Shown piece after piece: positions 24,065-32,112 of a stretch of 64,000 nt of DNA. Within the stretch, counting starts at the first letter, position 1, and each line of letters starts with the position of its first letter. The stretch spans positions 496,001-560,000 of the forward strand of contig NZ_JACHIN010000001.1 in NCBI RefSeq assembly GCF_014203235.1. Reading direction: 5' to 3'. The position numbers were made by a program, and so were the translations under genes. The DNA is from Nonomuraea endophytica (GTDB taxonomy: Bacteria; Actinomycetota; Actinomycetes; Streptosporangiales; Streptosporangiaceae). The notes below the pieces were generated by a model. It was given only the letters and a program-made list of their open reading frames with translations. It was not told the origin of the DNA and ran no database searches.

Positions 24065-25294
24065 TCAGGCGGGGTCCTCGAATGCGGTCACCAAGTCGCG
24101 GAGTGGCCGGCTGAGGCGCGTTTTCCGCTCAACGAGGTCGAACGTGAGCGTCTTGGCGAAGCTCTGATGCCGGAACCATTCCGTCGACAGGCCCTGCGCG
24201 CGGGACGCGACCTCCTCTGCCTCGTCGCTGCGGTTCCGGTCCAGGAGCGCGCGGGAGACGTTGAGCAGATGCCTGCCGTACTGGACCTTGAACAGGCCCG
24301 TGCGATCGACCTGACGGGCCGCGCGCAGGGCGATTTCGGGTCGCTGGAGCGCGGTCATGATGTGGGTGCGCTGAATCGCGACGTGCGTGGGCCCGAACGA
24401 CGTCCAGTAGTCGCGACGGTCGGTGCCGATGCGCGAGGCACCCGCACCGGCGATCCGGAGGTACTCGTCAGCGTCCTCGGCGTCACCGCGGGTGCCTGCG
24501 GCGACCGCGGCGTGCAGCATGAGGCCGCCCCAGGCGGCGGCCTGCTCGCCTGATGCGCGACTCATGGATGGTTCGATGTCGGCGGCGGCCGAGACGGCGA
24601 GTCGTTCGGACTCGTCCAGTCGGCCCTGGTGGAGCATCACCCAGCAGTACATGCCGTAGTGGGTGGCGAGCCGCCACGGGTCGTCGCCGTCCTTGGCGGC
24701 ACCCACGGCACGCTCTGCCGCGATGGCCGCGGCGTCGTCTCGGCCGGTGTGCACGAGCACCGACGCGGCGAGCTGCCAGGCGTGGGACAGGGGGCCCGCA
24801 GCTGCGGCTGGGTCGGCCGATTGGAGGAGTCGGCTCTCGGCGATGAGCTGGGGGATGCCGGCGGCCAGGACACCGAACTCTCCCGCGAAGTAGGCTCCGT
24901 ATCCTCGCTCGATGAGCTGCCAGAGGTCGTCGAGGGTTGGGGGTTCGCCGTCGTGGTCCGGGTGAAGGCCGGGGAGCAGGCCAGGGCTGATGACCGAGTC
25001 GCGGACGGTGAGGACGGCGGCTCCGGGGACGGGTTCGAGATGACCGCCTTTGCCGGCGATGTAGCCCGGGTCGACGTCAAGCGCACGCGCAAGCTTGATC
25101 ATGGAGGTCCAGGACATGGACTCGCGGACATCGCGTTCGAGCTTGGAGACGAGGTCCAGGCTGACGCCGGCCTTGCGTGCCAGCTCCGGCTGAGTCAGTC
25201 CGCGCTTCTTGCGTAGGCGGCGTAGCCGCTGCCCGATGGTCTGTGGGTGGTGGCGCTTCTGAGGGCCGCTGCCGTCGTCGATCAAGGCTTGCAC
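24065..25294 (-). CDS. XRE-family regulator with TPR-like C-terminal domain
   Basis: A 409-residue regulator. An N-terminal Cro/C1 helix-turn-helix (IGQRLRRLRKKRGLTQPELA, KAGVSLDLVSKLERD) covers about residues 20-75. The remaining 300 residues are Ala-rich helical repeats of TPR type (RLDESERLAVSAAAD, TALQRPEIALRAARQVDR, DRNRSDEAEEVASRAQ). Such proteins are common in actinomycetes and often control secondary-metabolite or RiPP-like cassettes through peptide or protein signals. It heads the minus-strand cassette containing the radical SAM and methyltransferase genes. Start GTG 25294; a TTG at 25285 is a close alternative with better ribosome-site spacing. Confidence 0.85.
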   Translation of the reverse strand: MQALIDDGSGPQKRHHPQTIGQRLRRLRKKRGLTQPELARKAGVSLDLVSKLERDVRESMSWTSMIKLARALDVDPGYIAGKGGHLEPVPGAAVLTVRDSVISPGLLPGLHPDHDGEPPTLDDLWQLIERGYGAYFAGEFGVLAAGIPQLIAESRLLQSADPAAAAGPLSHAWQLAASVLVHTGRDDAAAIAAERAVGAAKDGDDPWRLATHYGMYCWVMLHQGRLDESERLAVSAAADIEPSMSRASGEQAAAWGGLMLHAAVAAGTRGDAEDADEYLRIAGAGASRIGTDRRDYWTSFGPTHVAIQRTHIMTALQRPEIALRAARQVDRTGLFKVQYGRHLLNVSRALLDRNRSDEAEEVASRAQGLSTEWFRHQSFAKTLTFDLVERKTRLSRPLRDLVTAFEDPA

Positions 25295-25816
25295 CTTTCT
25301 GACGTGCCTGGCGTCTCAGGCTACGGCGCAGGGCCGATCTATGGGATGGGGTCGGGTAACCCGGGTGTACCGCTCCCTTGATGTGTCCAGCATCGCCGGG
25401 TGAGGGGCAGTTTCAGGTGTCCCCGCTGATGTCCTGACAACCCCGGACAGCCAGGAGGAGGGGCTCGAAATCCCCTCGACGGGCTGACGAGCGGCAATCC
25501 ACCGAGGGACGAGGGACCTTAGCCGGGCCACTGGCATCCACTGCTCCTGGGCAGGATTGCACCACCCATCCGTGCATTGAGCGAGGCTGAACGCGCGAGC
25601 GCCACTTGTCGGGTGGGATCCAACTGCCCGACCACTTGGCTGGGCAACGGGTGGGCCCTAGAAAGACGCGCGAGCGCAGCGAGCACCTTTGAGCCGGGGC
25701 GGGATCCAACCGGCCAACCACTTAGCTGGGCAACGGGTGGGCCCTAGAAAGACGCGCGAGCGCAGCGAGCACCTTGCCCTTAGGCCAGACGCGCGAGCAA
25801 CGCGAGCACCTAGCCT
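25295..25816. other. Intergenic repeat region between guaA and the XRE gene
   Basis: No gene supported. It contains the promoter region of the XRE gene at the left and the tandem repeats at 25615-25775. Further short blocks (ACGCGCGAGCGCC near 25591 and GACGCGCGAGCAACGCGAGC near 25788) belong to the same motif family. The guaA stop is at 25817, so these repeats are directly downstream of guaA. Confidence 0.6.
25615..25775. repeat. Two direct copies of a 75-bp intergenic repeat, 86-bp period
   Basis: Copy 1 is at 25615-25689 and copy 2 at 25701-25775. By eye they differ at about four positions. Each runs from GGGATCCAAC through TGGGCAACGGGTGGGCCCTA to GACGCGCGAGCGCAGCGAGC and ACCTT. A diverged third copy is at 19591-19661 on the far side of the radical SAM cassette. 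Confidence 0.85.
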
Positions 25817-27364
25817 TTACTCCCACTCAATGGTGCCCGGAGGCTTGCTGGTCACGTCGACCACCACCCGGTTGACCTCTCGCACCTCGTTGGTGATCCG
25901 GGTCGAAATGCGCGACAGCACGTCATAAGGCACCTTGGCCCAGTCTGCCGTCATCGCGTCCTCAGAGGTGACCGGCCGCAGCACCACCGGGTGGCCGTAG
26001 GTGCGCCCGTCCCCCTGCACCCCCACCGACCGTACGTCGGCGAGCAGCACCACCGGGCACTGCCAGATCTCCCGGTCCAGCCCGGCCCGAGACAGTTCCT
26101 CCCGGGCGATCGCGTCAGCCTCGCGCAGGAGATCCAGCCGCTCCTTGGTCACCGCCCCGATGATCCGGATCCCCAACCCAGGCCCCGGGAACGGCTGCCG
26201 CCACACCATCGCCGACGGCAGTCCGAGCTCTTCGCCGGCCCGTCGTACCTCGTCCTTGAACAGGGTCCGCAGCGGCTCCACGAGCTGGAACTGCAGGTCG
26301 TCGGGGAGCCCGCCCACGTTGTGGTGGGACTTGATGTTGGCGGTGCCGGTGCCGCCGCCCGACTCCACCACATCGGGGTACAACGTCCCCTGCACCAGAA
26401 AATCAACCGGACCGTCGGCCATGATGGCCCGCTGCTCGTCCTCGAAAACGCGGATGAACTCGCGGCCGATGATCTTGCGCTTCTCCTCCGGGTCGGTCAC
26501 GCCGTCCAGGGCCTTCAGGAAGCGGTCCGCGGCGTCCACCACGCGTAGCTTCACCCCGGTGACGGCGACGAAGTCGCGCTCCACCTGCTCGGCCTCGCCC
26601 TTGCGCAGCAGGCCGTGGTCAACGAATACGCAGGTCAGCCGGTCGCCGATGGCCCGCTGGACGATGGCGGCGGCCACGGCTGAGTCGACGCCGCCGGACA
26701 GCGCGCAGATGGCGCGGCCCTCGCCGACCTGCTGGCGCACCGCCTCGACGGCGTCTTCGACGATGTTGAGCATGGTCCAGCTCGGACGGCATCCGGCCGC
26801 GTCGAGGAAGTGCTTGAGCACCGCCTGCCCGTGCTCGGAGTGGAGGACCTCGGGGTGGAACTGCACGCCGTACAGGCCGCGGAGGGTGTCCTCGAACGCG
26901 GCGACGGGGGTTTCGGACGTCGAGGCGGTCACCACGAAGCCGGCGGGCGCGGCGGCCACGCTGTCGCCGTGGGACATCCACACCTTCTGCTTGTCGGGCA
27001 GGCCCGCGAAGAGCACGCCCTCGCTGAGCACGTCGAGCGCGGTGCCGCCGTATTCGGCCACGCCGGTGCGGGCGACCTCGCCGCCTAGGGAACGTGCCAT
27101 CGCCTGGAAGCCGTAGCAAATGCCAAACGTCGGCACACCCGTCTCAAACAGCCCATCCGGTACGGCCGGCGCCCCGTCGGCGTAAACCGACGAAGGTCCA
27201 CCCGACAGGATGATCGCCTTGGGCTTCTTGGCCAGCATCTCCTCGACCGGCATCGACGAGGGGACGATTTCCGAGTAGACGTGGCATTCGCGCACGCGGC
27301 GGGCGATGAGCTGCGCATACTGCGCACCGAAGTCGACCACGAGCACAGTGTCGAACTCAGACAC
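25817..27364 (-). CDS. guaA: GMP synthase (glutamine-hydrolysing)
   Basis: Converts XMP, ATP and glutamine to GMP, the last step of guanine nucleotide synthesis. The 515-residue protein begins at GTG 27364 behind GGAGG. The class I glutamine amidotransferase domain has [11 protein letters not shown] with catalytic Cys83 and a His-Glu pair near VQFHPEV. The ATP pyrophosphatase domain has the P-loop [12 protein letters not shown], then the C-terminal dimerisation domain ending [16 protein letters not shown] and GTIEWE. All parts are complete. It stands in the same strand and order relative to choD-like and guaB genes as in other actinobacteria. Repeats and an accessory cassette lie immediately downstream. 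Confidence 0.97.
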   Translation of the reverse strand: MSEFDTVLVVDFGAQYAQLIARRVRECHVYSEIVPSSMPVEEMLAKKPKAIILSGGPSSVYADGAPAVPDGLFETGVPTFGICYGFQAMARSLGGEVARTGVAEYGGTALDVLSEGVLFAGLPDKQKVWMSHGDSVAAAPAGFVVTASTSETPVAAFEDTLRGLYGVQFHPEVLHSEHGQAVLKHFLDAAGCRPSWTMLNIVEDAVEAVRQQVGEGRAICALSGGVDSAVAAAIVQRAIGDRLTCVFVDHGLLRKGEAEQVERDFVAVTGVKLRVVDAADRFLKALDGVTDPEEKRKIIGREFIRVFEDEQRAIMADGPVDFLVQGTLYPDVVESGGGTGTANIKSHHNVGGLPDDLQFQLVEPLRTLFKDEVRRAGEELGLPSAMVWRQPFPGPGLGIRIIGAVTKERLDLLREADAIAREELSRAGLDREIWQCPVVLLADVRSVGVQGDGRTYGHPVVLRPVTSEDAMTADWAKVPYDVLSRISTRITNEVREVNRVVVDVTSKPPGTIEWE

Positions 27365-27445
27365 GAGACAGACCCTCCAACAGCGAATGCGGTGCACCCA
27401 GTGTATCGGCCCCCGCGCCTCGCCCCGCTGCGGATGGCGCGGTCG

Positions 27446-28276
27446 TCACTCGTAGCTGGGCAGCGGCGGAAGGGCGCCTTCGAGCAGGGCTTCGAGCTGG
27501 TCACGCAGCCCCTTGGCGTACTCGGGGTGCGTGAGCAGGAGGAAACGCTCCTCGCGGATCGCCTCGACCACCTGCCCGGCCACGTCCGCCGGGTCGATGC
27601 CCCGCTCCATGATGGCGTCGATGAGGCCCTGGGCCGCGTAGTCGTCGCGGGTGCGGCCGATGAGGAGGTCGGCGGGCCGTACCCGCTCGGAGGTGTTGAT
27701 CTGGGTGCGCACCGCGCCGGGGCACAGCGCGGTCACCTTCAGCTTGGAGCCGGTGAGCGCGAGGTCCTGGGCGAGGGTCTGCGACGCGGCGAACGCCGCG
27801 TACTTGCTGACGGCATATCCCGCCGTGTACGGCGCGGCGAACAACCCCGCCACCGAGACGGTGTTGACGATGTGGCCTTCGGTGTCCTGTTCGATCATGC
27901 GCGGGACGAAGGCCTGGATGCCGTGGAGCACTCCCCAGAGGTTCACGCCCAGGAGCCAGGCGAAGTCTTCGGTGGCGCGGTTCCAGATGTGGCCGCCCTG
28001 GAAGACGCCGGCGTTGTTGCACAGCACGTGGACGGCGCCGAGTTCGCCGAACGTGCGCGCGGCCAGGTGCTGGACGGCGGCGTCGTCGGAGACGTCGGTG
28101 ATCTGCGTGAGCACTCTGCCGTGTCCGGCCAGCGCGGCGGTCTCGGCCAGCCCGCCGGGGTCGACGTCGGCGAGCATCAGGCTCATGCCCTCCTCGGCCA
28201 GGCGGACCGCGAGCGCCCGGCCGATGCCGCTCGCCGCTCCGGTGACCACTGCGACCTTGCCGGAGAGTTCCCGCAC
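27446..28276 (-). CDS. Short-chain dehydrogenase/reductase
   Basis: NAD(P)-dependent oxidoreductase of 276 residues. The GTG start follows GGGAGG. Motifs are VVTGAASGIGRALA (dinucleotide binding), LCNNAG (NNAG), the catalytic Ser in VNTVSVAGLFAAPYTAGYAVSKYA with the YxxxK pair, and CPGAVRT. The classical SDR catalytic tetrad appears complete. About 40 residues beyond the core suggest a variant of the ketoreductase/alcohol-dehydrogenase group. Substrate unknown. It follows the GNAT gene on the same strand. Confidence 0.92.
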   Translation of the reverse strand: MRELSGKVAVVTGAASGIGRALAVRLAEEGMSLMLADVDPGGLAETAALAGHGRVLTQITDVSDDAAVQHLAARTFGELGAVHVLCNNAGVFQGGHIWNRATEDFAWLLGVNLWGVLHGIQAFVPRMIEQDTEGHIVNTVSVAGLFAAPYTAGYAVSKYAAFAASQTLAQDLALTGSKLKVTALCPGAVRTQINTSERVRPADLLIGRTRDDYAAQGLIDAIMERGIDPADVAGQVVEAIREERFLLLTHPEYAKGLRDQLEALLEGALPPLPSYE

Positions 28277-28315
28277 GCCAGCCTCCCGAGCGCTCGCTTG
28301 GCACCAAGAACGTTA

Positions 28316-29065
28316 TCAGAGCGAATGTCGCACCCAGATGTTCGGTTCGACGTAAACCGCGTGATCGTGGGTGACATCGCAGTGCACCGGGACGAGTGCC
28401 CCGGGCACCTCGACCGGGCCGTCGGCGTCGAACGGCAGGCCGGTCCACTCGCGCCACTCGCCGAGCGTGCCGGAGATCGTCATCGAGCGGTGAGCGACCT
28501 TCACCACCTTCGCGCCGGCCCGGACGTGCACGCGCAGCCAGGCATCGTACGGCAGGCCGTCCGCACGGGTCCGGAAGGCGTACTCGGTGGCGGGGGTGTG
28601 TGGTTCCAGGTGCTTCTGGCTGGGTCTGACCGGCGCGAGCAGTTCCGAGTAGCCCAGGGCCGCGGCCCGCGCGCGCATCGCGGCGACCATGTGACCGGAA
28701 AGTCCGCTGCCGAGCAGGTCCTTCCTGATCGTGATCTCCAGGGCGGAGACGGCGTCGGGCGTCCTGCCGCCGTCCCTGGTCAGCCAGCCGCGCCTGATGA
28801 CCGCGTCCCAGCCGTCCTCGGGCAGTTCGCCGTCGCGGGAGGTGAACGGGATCATGCAGCCGCGCGCCACCATCCGGCCGGGCTCGTCGGAGTCGTCGGC
28901 GACCAGGACGTAGTCGGCGTAGTGGGTGGTGGCGACGGCGTAGAAGAAGTCCGCGATCGGGTCGTTGAGCATGAACTCGGGCCAGGCCGTGTCCATGCCC
29001 CACAACGACTCGGCGAACTCGGGACGCTCGGCCAGCGTGGTGATCCGGAGGGACATGGCGGACAT
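28316..29065 (-). CDS. GNAT-family acetyltransferase-like protein
   Basis: About 249 residues. The central part (DYVLVADDSDEPGRMVARG, ALEITIRKDLLGSGLSGHMV and AMRARAAALGYSELLAPVRP) follows the GNAT beta4-alpha3 pattern, in which the QxxGxG/A-like loop is replaced by LLGSGLSG. The C-terminal third (TISGTLGEWREWTGLPFD) is an extension I cannot assign. Start codons at 29071 (GTG, overlapping the Lrp stop), 29065 and 29056 are all possible; 29065 is chosen. Acetyl acceptor unknown. Confidence 0.65.
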   Translation of the reverse strand: MSAMSLRITTLAERPEFAESLWGMDTAWPEFMLNDPIADFFYAVATTHYADYVLVADDSDEPGRMVARGCMIPFTSRDGELPEDGWDAVIRRGWLTRDGGRTPDAVSALEITIRKDLLGSGLSGHMVAAMRARAAALGYSELLAPVRPSQKHLEPHTPATEYAFRTRADGLPYDAWLRVHVRAGAKVVKVAHRSMTISGTLGEWREWTGLPFDADGPVEVPGALVPVHCDVTHDHAVYVEPNIWVRHSL

Positions 29066-29067
29066 TC

Positions 29068-29556
29068 TCACAGTTCGGAGGGTCGTTGCACCGCCTGTTT
29101 TTCGGTCTTGAAGATCAAGGTGGTCTGCAGGTGGACGATCTCCGGCCGGACCAGGAACTTCTCCAGGACGAGCCGGTGCAGGCTGGCGGCGTCGGCGACC
29201 GCCACGTGCACGAGGAAGTCCTCGGGGCCGGCGACGTTGAAGAGCGTGATGGTCTCCGGCAGGCTCAGGACGAACCGGCGCAGCGGGTCGGAGAGCTGGG
29301 CGGTGTGCGGGCGTACCCGGAGTGCCAGCAAGGCTTCCAGCGGGCGGCCGAGGCGGGCGATGTCGACGTCGGCACGGAAGGCGGTGATCACGCCCCGGCG
29401 GCGCAGCGCGCGTACCCGCTCCAGGGCGGTGGAGGGCGCCACGCCGAGCTTTTCGGCCAGGTCCTTGTTGGGCAGCCGAGCGTCGTTCTGCAACTCGGCC
29501 AGAATGGCCAGGTCAATCGAATCGAGTTCGGCCGTGCGCCCCGACTGGTCCCTCAT
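29068..29556 (-). CDS. Lrp/AsnC-family transcriptional regulator
   Basis: A 162-residue feast/famine regulator. The N-terminal helix-turn-helix is LDSIDLAILAELQNDARLPN followed by KDLAEKLGVAPSTALERVRAL. The C-terminal RAM ligand domain (LEALLALRVRPHT, FNVAGPEDFLVHVAVADAASL) should bind an amino acid. The ATG at 29556 has no obvious ribosome site and lies close to an AT-rich promoter, so a leaderless transcript is plausible. It diverges from the PLP-dependent decarboxylase 50 nt away, which it probably regulates in response to an amino acid or amine. Confidence 0.92.
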   Translation of the reverse strand: MRDQSGRTAELDSIDLAILAELQNDARLPNKDLAEKLGVAPSTALERVRALRRRGVITAFRADVDIARLGRPLEALLALRVRPHTAQLSDPLRRFVLSLPETITLFNVAGPEDFLVHVAVADAASLHRLVLEKFLVRPEIVHLQTTLIFKTEKQAVQRPSEL

Positions 29557-29605
29557 ATTCGTTAAATCTAGCCATACGTCCTGCTGAGAGCGGATATTTC
29601 GGGTT

Positions 29606-30976
29606 ATGTGGGATGTTGAGGCTTTCACCAAAGCTGCGGCCGTCACCGTGAGCGAACTGGCCGCCTACGTCGAGGAGAGCCAGCGCGGCGAGGTGCCCGT
29701 GGTGCGGCAGCGGCCGCCGGCGGAGATCGCCGAGAAGCTCCGGCTGGCCGAGCTCATCCGGGAGGGCGGGCTGAGCGCGGAGACGTACCAGGACTTCCTC
29801 CACGCTTTCCTGAGCGAGGGGACACGGCTCCACCACCCCGCCTATCTCGCCCATCAGGTCGCCTCTCCCGATTTTCCCGCCGCGCTGGCCGACTTCATCC
29901 ACGGCGCCACGAACAACCCGATGGCCATCTACGAGATGGGCGCGGCGGCGGCCACGGTGGAGTTCGAGGTGATCCGGTGGATGCTGGAGAAGGCCGGTTT
30001 CCCGGGCGGCGCCGGCGTGCTGACCCACGGGGGTTCGCTGGCGAACCTCACCGCCCTGCTGGCCGCCCGCGCGCACGCAGCGCCCGACGCCTGGACGGAC
30101 GGCACCCCCGCCGACCTGGTGATCCTGGCGCCGCCGTCGGCGCACTACTCGGTCTCCCGGGCCGCCTCGATCATGGGCCTGGGCCAGAAGGCGGTGGTGG
30201 AGCTGCCGACGGACGACCTGGGCCGCCTGACGGTGGAGCGATTCCCCGAAATTTCGGGAAAAAGGCCGATCGCCCTGGTGGCGTCCGCCTGCGCCACCGG
30301 CACCGGCCTGCACGACGACCTCCGCGCGGTCGGACAATGGTGCCGCGACCGGGACATCTGGTTCCACGTGGACGGCGCCCACGGCGCCTCAGCCCTCCTC
30401 AGCCCCGCCCATCGCCACCTGCTCGACGGCGTCGGACTGGCCGACTCCCTCATCTGGGACGCCCACAAGATGCTCCGCACGTCCTCCCTCGCCGCCGCCG
30501 TCCTGGTCCGCCGCGAAGGCGCCCTGGACGCCGCCTTCCAGCAGGACGCCAGCTACATCTTCTACGGCGACCAGGGCTTCGACCTGATCGGCAGAACCGT
30601 CGAGTGCACCAAGGCCGAGCTCGGGCTGAAGATCTTCCTGAACCTCGCCTGGCGGGGCGAAAGGGGACTCGGCGACTTCGTGGCCGGCCGCTATGCCGCC
30701 GCCCACCGCTTCTGGGAGCTGGCTCGCCGCCGACCGGGGTTCGCGCTGCCGTACGAGCCGGAAAGCAACATCGTCTGTTTCCGGTACGGCACGGCGGACC
30801 CGGCCGGGATCCGCGAGCGCATGATGGCCGACGGCACCTTCTACCTGACCTCAACCATCCTGAACGGCATCCGCCACCTCCGCGTCACCGTCATGAACCC
30901 GGCAACCGACGACACCCACCTGGAACACCTCCTGGACGAAATCACCCGCCTAACCCCACCCGACACGCGGCGATAA
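29606..30976 (+). CDS. PLP-dependent group II decarboxylase (aromatic/diaminobutyrate type)
   Basis: Cytoplasmic enzyme of 456 residues removing the carboxyl group of an amino acid. Family features: LHHPAYLAHQVASPDFPAAL, TNNPMAIYEMG, GVLTHGGSLANLTALLAAR, the ring-stacking HYSVSRAASIMG, HVDGAHG (Asp binding the pyridine nitrogen) and DAHKM with Lys288 forming the internal aldimine. The closest described groups are L-2,4-diaminobutyrate decarboxylases and other pyridoxal-dependent group II enzymes. The divergent Lrp regulator suggests amino-acid-responsive expression. The specific substrate is not determinable from sequence. Confidence 0.9.
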   Translation: MWDVEAFTKAAAVTVSELAAYVEESQRGEVPVVRQRPPAEIAEKLRLAELIREGGLSAETYQDFLHAFLSEGTRLHHPAYLAHQVASPDFPAALADFIHGATNNPMAIYEMGAAAATVEFEVIRWMLEKAGFPGGAGVLTHGGSLANLTALLAARAHAAPDAWTDGTPADLVILAPPSAHYSVSRAASIMGLGQKAVVELPTDDLGRLTVERFPEISGKRPIALVASACATGTGLHDDLRAVGQWCRDRDIWFHVDGAHGASALLSPAHRHLLDGVGLADSLIWDAHKMLRTSSLAAAVLVRREGALDAAFQQDASYIFYGDQGFDLIGRTVECTKAELGLKIFLNLAWRGERGLGDFVAGRYAAAHRFWELARRRPGFALPYEPESNIVCFRYGTADPAGIRERMMADGTFYLTSTILNGIRHLRVTVMNPATDDTHLEHLLDEITRLTPPDTRR

Positions 30977-31344
30977 CACAGGACCAAGGCGACCCACAGG
31001 CCAAACCAGGCAAGACCCTCAAGGGACCGAGACCAACCACACCCCAGAACTGGCCGGGGGAAGGCCACACCCCGAAACCGGGCGGCGGGACAAGGCCGCG
31101 TGACCCGGGAGGTGCGGCACGACACGGGCAGCGAGGATCCAGGGCCGATTGTGGGCGCAGGCGGAGGAGCGGGGTGGCCAGGCGGCGGGGGCTGGGCCGT
31201 GTGGCGTGGGAGGCGGGGCGCGGGCGGCGGAGCCGGAGTGGCGGGGTGGCGCACGCGGGTGGGTACGGGTGGCGGAGGCGGGGTGGCGGGTGAGTGGGGT
31301 GGGGGCCCGGCAGCGCGGGCTCCGGGTTCCGCGCTGCCGGGAGT
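30977..31344. other. G-rich intergenic region between convergent genes
   Basis: No gene supported. The right half (about 31140-31300) is strongly strand-biased, nearly free of long C runs and rich in GGCGG and GGGTGG blocks, which could form G-quadruplexes. The terminator at 31306-31341 is at its end. Confidence 0.6.
31306..31341 (-). terminator. Strong hairpin terminator after the alpha/beta hydrolase
   Basis: Perfect 13-bp inverted repeat (CCCGGCAGCGCGG at 31306-31318 and CCGCGCTGCCGGG at 31329-31341) with a 10-nt loop, 3 nt past the stop of the minus-strand hydrolase gene. Confidence 0.85.
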
Positions 31345-32043
31345 TCAGAGCCAGCCGTCCAACCCCGTCATGAAGTCGTCGAACAGGTGCCGGTGGATCG
31401 TGTGTTCGGCTCCCTTGACCATCCTCACCTCGAATCCCTTCCCCACCAGCTCCTCCTGGAACTCCGGTGACACCAAAAACGACGGATCAGCCACCTGCAC
31501 CAGCGACGGCACCACCGGCGCGGGCGTGAGGTCGGTGCCCGCGAGCCCACTCAGGGACAGCGCCGTCTGCGGGTCCCAGCACGCGAGCATCTCGACCTCG
31601 ACCGCCACCTCCTCGGCCGAGAAGCCGGGGTGCATGGCCGCGATCTCCTCGGCCGTCGCGCCGGCCGCCTGTGCCATCAGGTCGGTCATCGGGATGCCGC
31701 CTTCCAGCACGGGCAGCCGGAAGGCGGGGTCGGAGTAGATCGCCCGGCCGGGCATGAGGCGGTCGACGGCGACGCCGAGGGTGAGGCCGCCGAGCGAGTG
31801 GCCGACGGCGAGCGCGGGCCGGGGCGGGACCGATTCCAGGACGGAGGCGGCCAGCGTCTCGGGTGTGTAGTGCTCGGCCCGGGGGCTGGCGCCGTGGCCG
31901 GGCAGGTCGACGGCGATGACCCGGTACCCGCGCTCGGCCAGTGCGGGCCCGACTCGCCACCAGCACCGGGAGTCGGCCATGATGCCATGGATCAGCAGGG
32001 CGACCCGGTCGCCGGTGCCCCATTCGCGCGTGTGCAGCTTCAC
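31345..32043 (-). CDS. Alpha/beta hydrolase
   Basis: A 232-residue serine hydrolase. Visible: the oxyanion loop LLIHGIMADSRCWWRV, VDLPGHGASPR, the nucleophile elbow VGHSLGG, a late Asp and EHTIHRHLFDDF carrying the catalytic His. The GTG at 32043, 5 nt after GAGG, is chosen; longer in-frame reading would run through the LacI promoter and coding region. It diverges from lacI across a perfect palindrome, so it belongs to the same regulon as the downstream sugar carrier. It may release an acyl group or lactone from the transported compound, which is inference. Confidence 0.85.
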   Translation of the reverse strand: MKLHTREWGTGDRVALLIHGIMADSRCWWRVGPALAERGYRVIAVDLPGHGASPRAEHYTPETLAASVLESVPPRPALAVGHSLGGLTLGVAVDRLMPGRAIYSDPAFRLPVLEGGIPMTDLMAQAAGATAEEIAAMHPGFSAEEVAVEVEMLACWDPQTALSLSGLAGTDLTPAPVVPSLVQVADPSFLVSPEFQEELVGKGFEVRMVKGAEHTIHRHLFDDFMTGLDGWL

Positions 32044-32062
32044 AGTGGCCTCGCCTCGATAG

Positions 32063-32080
32063 TTATACGTATAAGCGCTT
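32063..32080. promoter_or_regulatory. Putative LacI-family operator between hydrolase and lacI genes
   Basis: TTATACGTATAA (32063-32074) is a perfect 12-bp palindrome, directly followed by the overlapping palindrome AAGCGCTT (32073-32080). The core ATACGTAT recurs in the palindrome upstream of the MFS gene. Confidence 0.65.
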
Positions 32081-32112
32081 GATAGCATCCCACCGATGGA
32101 CTGGACAAGACT

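Noticed and set aside
25440..25490. Possible tRNA-like or attachment core near the XRE promoter (GGGG-ATTTCGAG-CCCC on the minus strand)
   Set aside because: Only a T-arm-like hairpin with an 8-nt loop is seen; no acceptor stem, anticodon arm or integrase gene supports a tRNA or att site.
25800..25835. guaA 3' end as an island attachment site with a second copy
   Set aside because: The guaA terminal coding sequence was not found repeated at the far border near 19.6 kb, so no attL/attR pair can be shown; only the intergenic repeats match.
27281..29587. Long plus-strand frame across the guaA-SDR-GNAT-Lrp region
   Set aside because: It spans several confirmed minus-strand genes and their gaps; it is a high-GC shadow frame.
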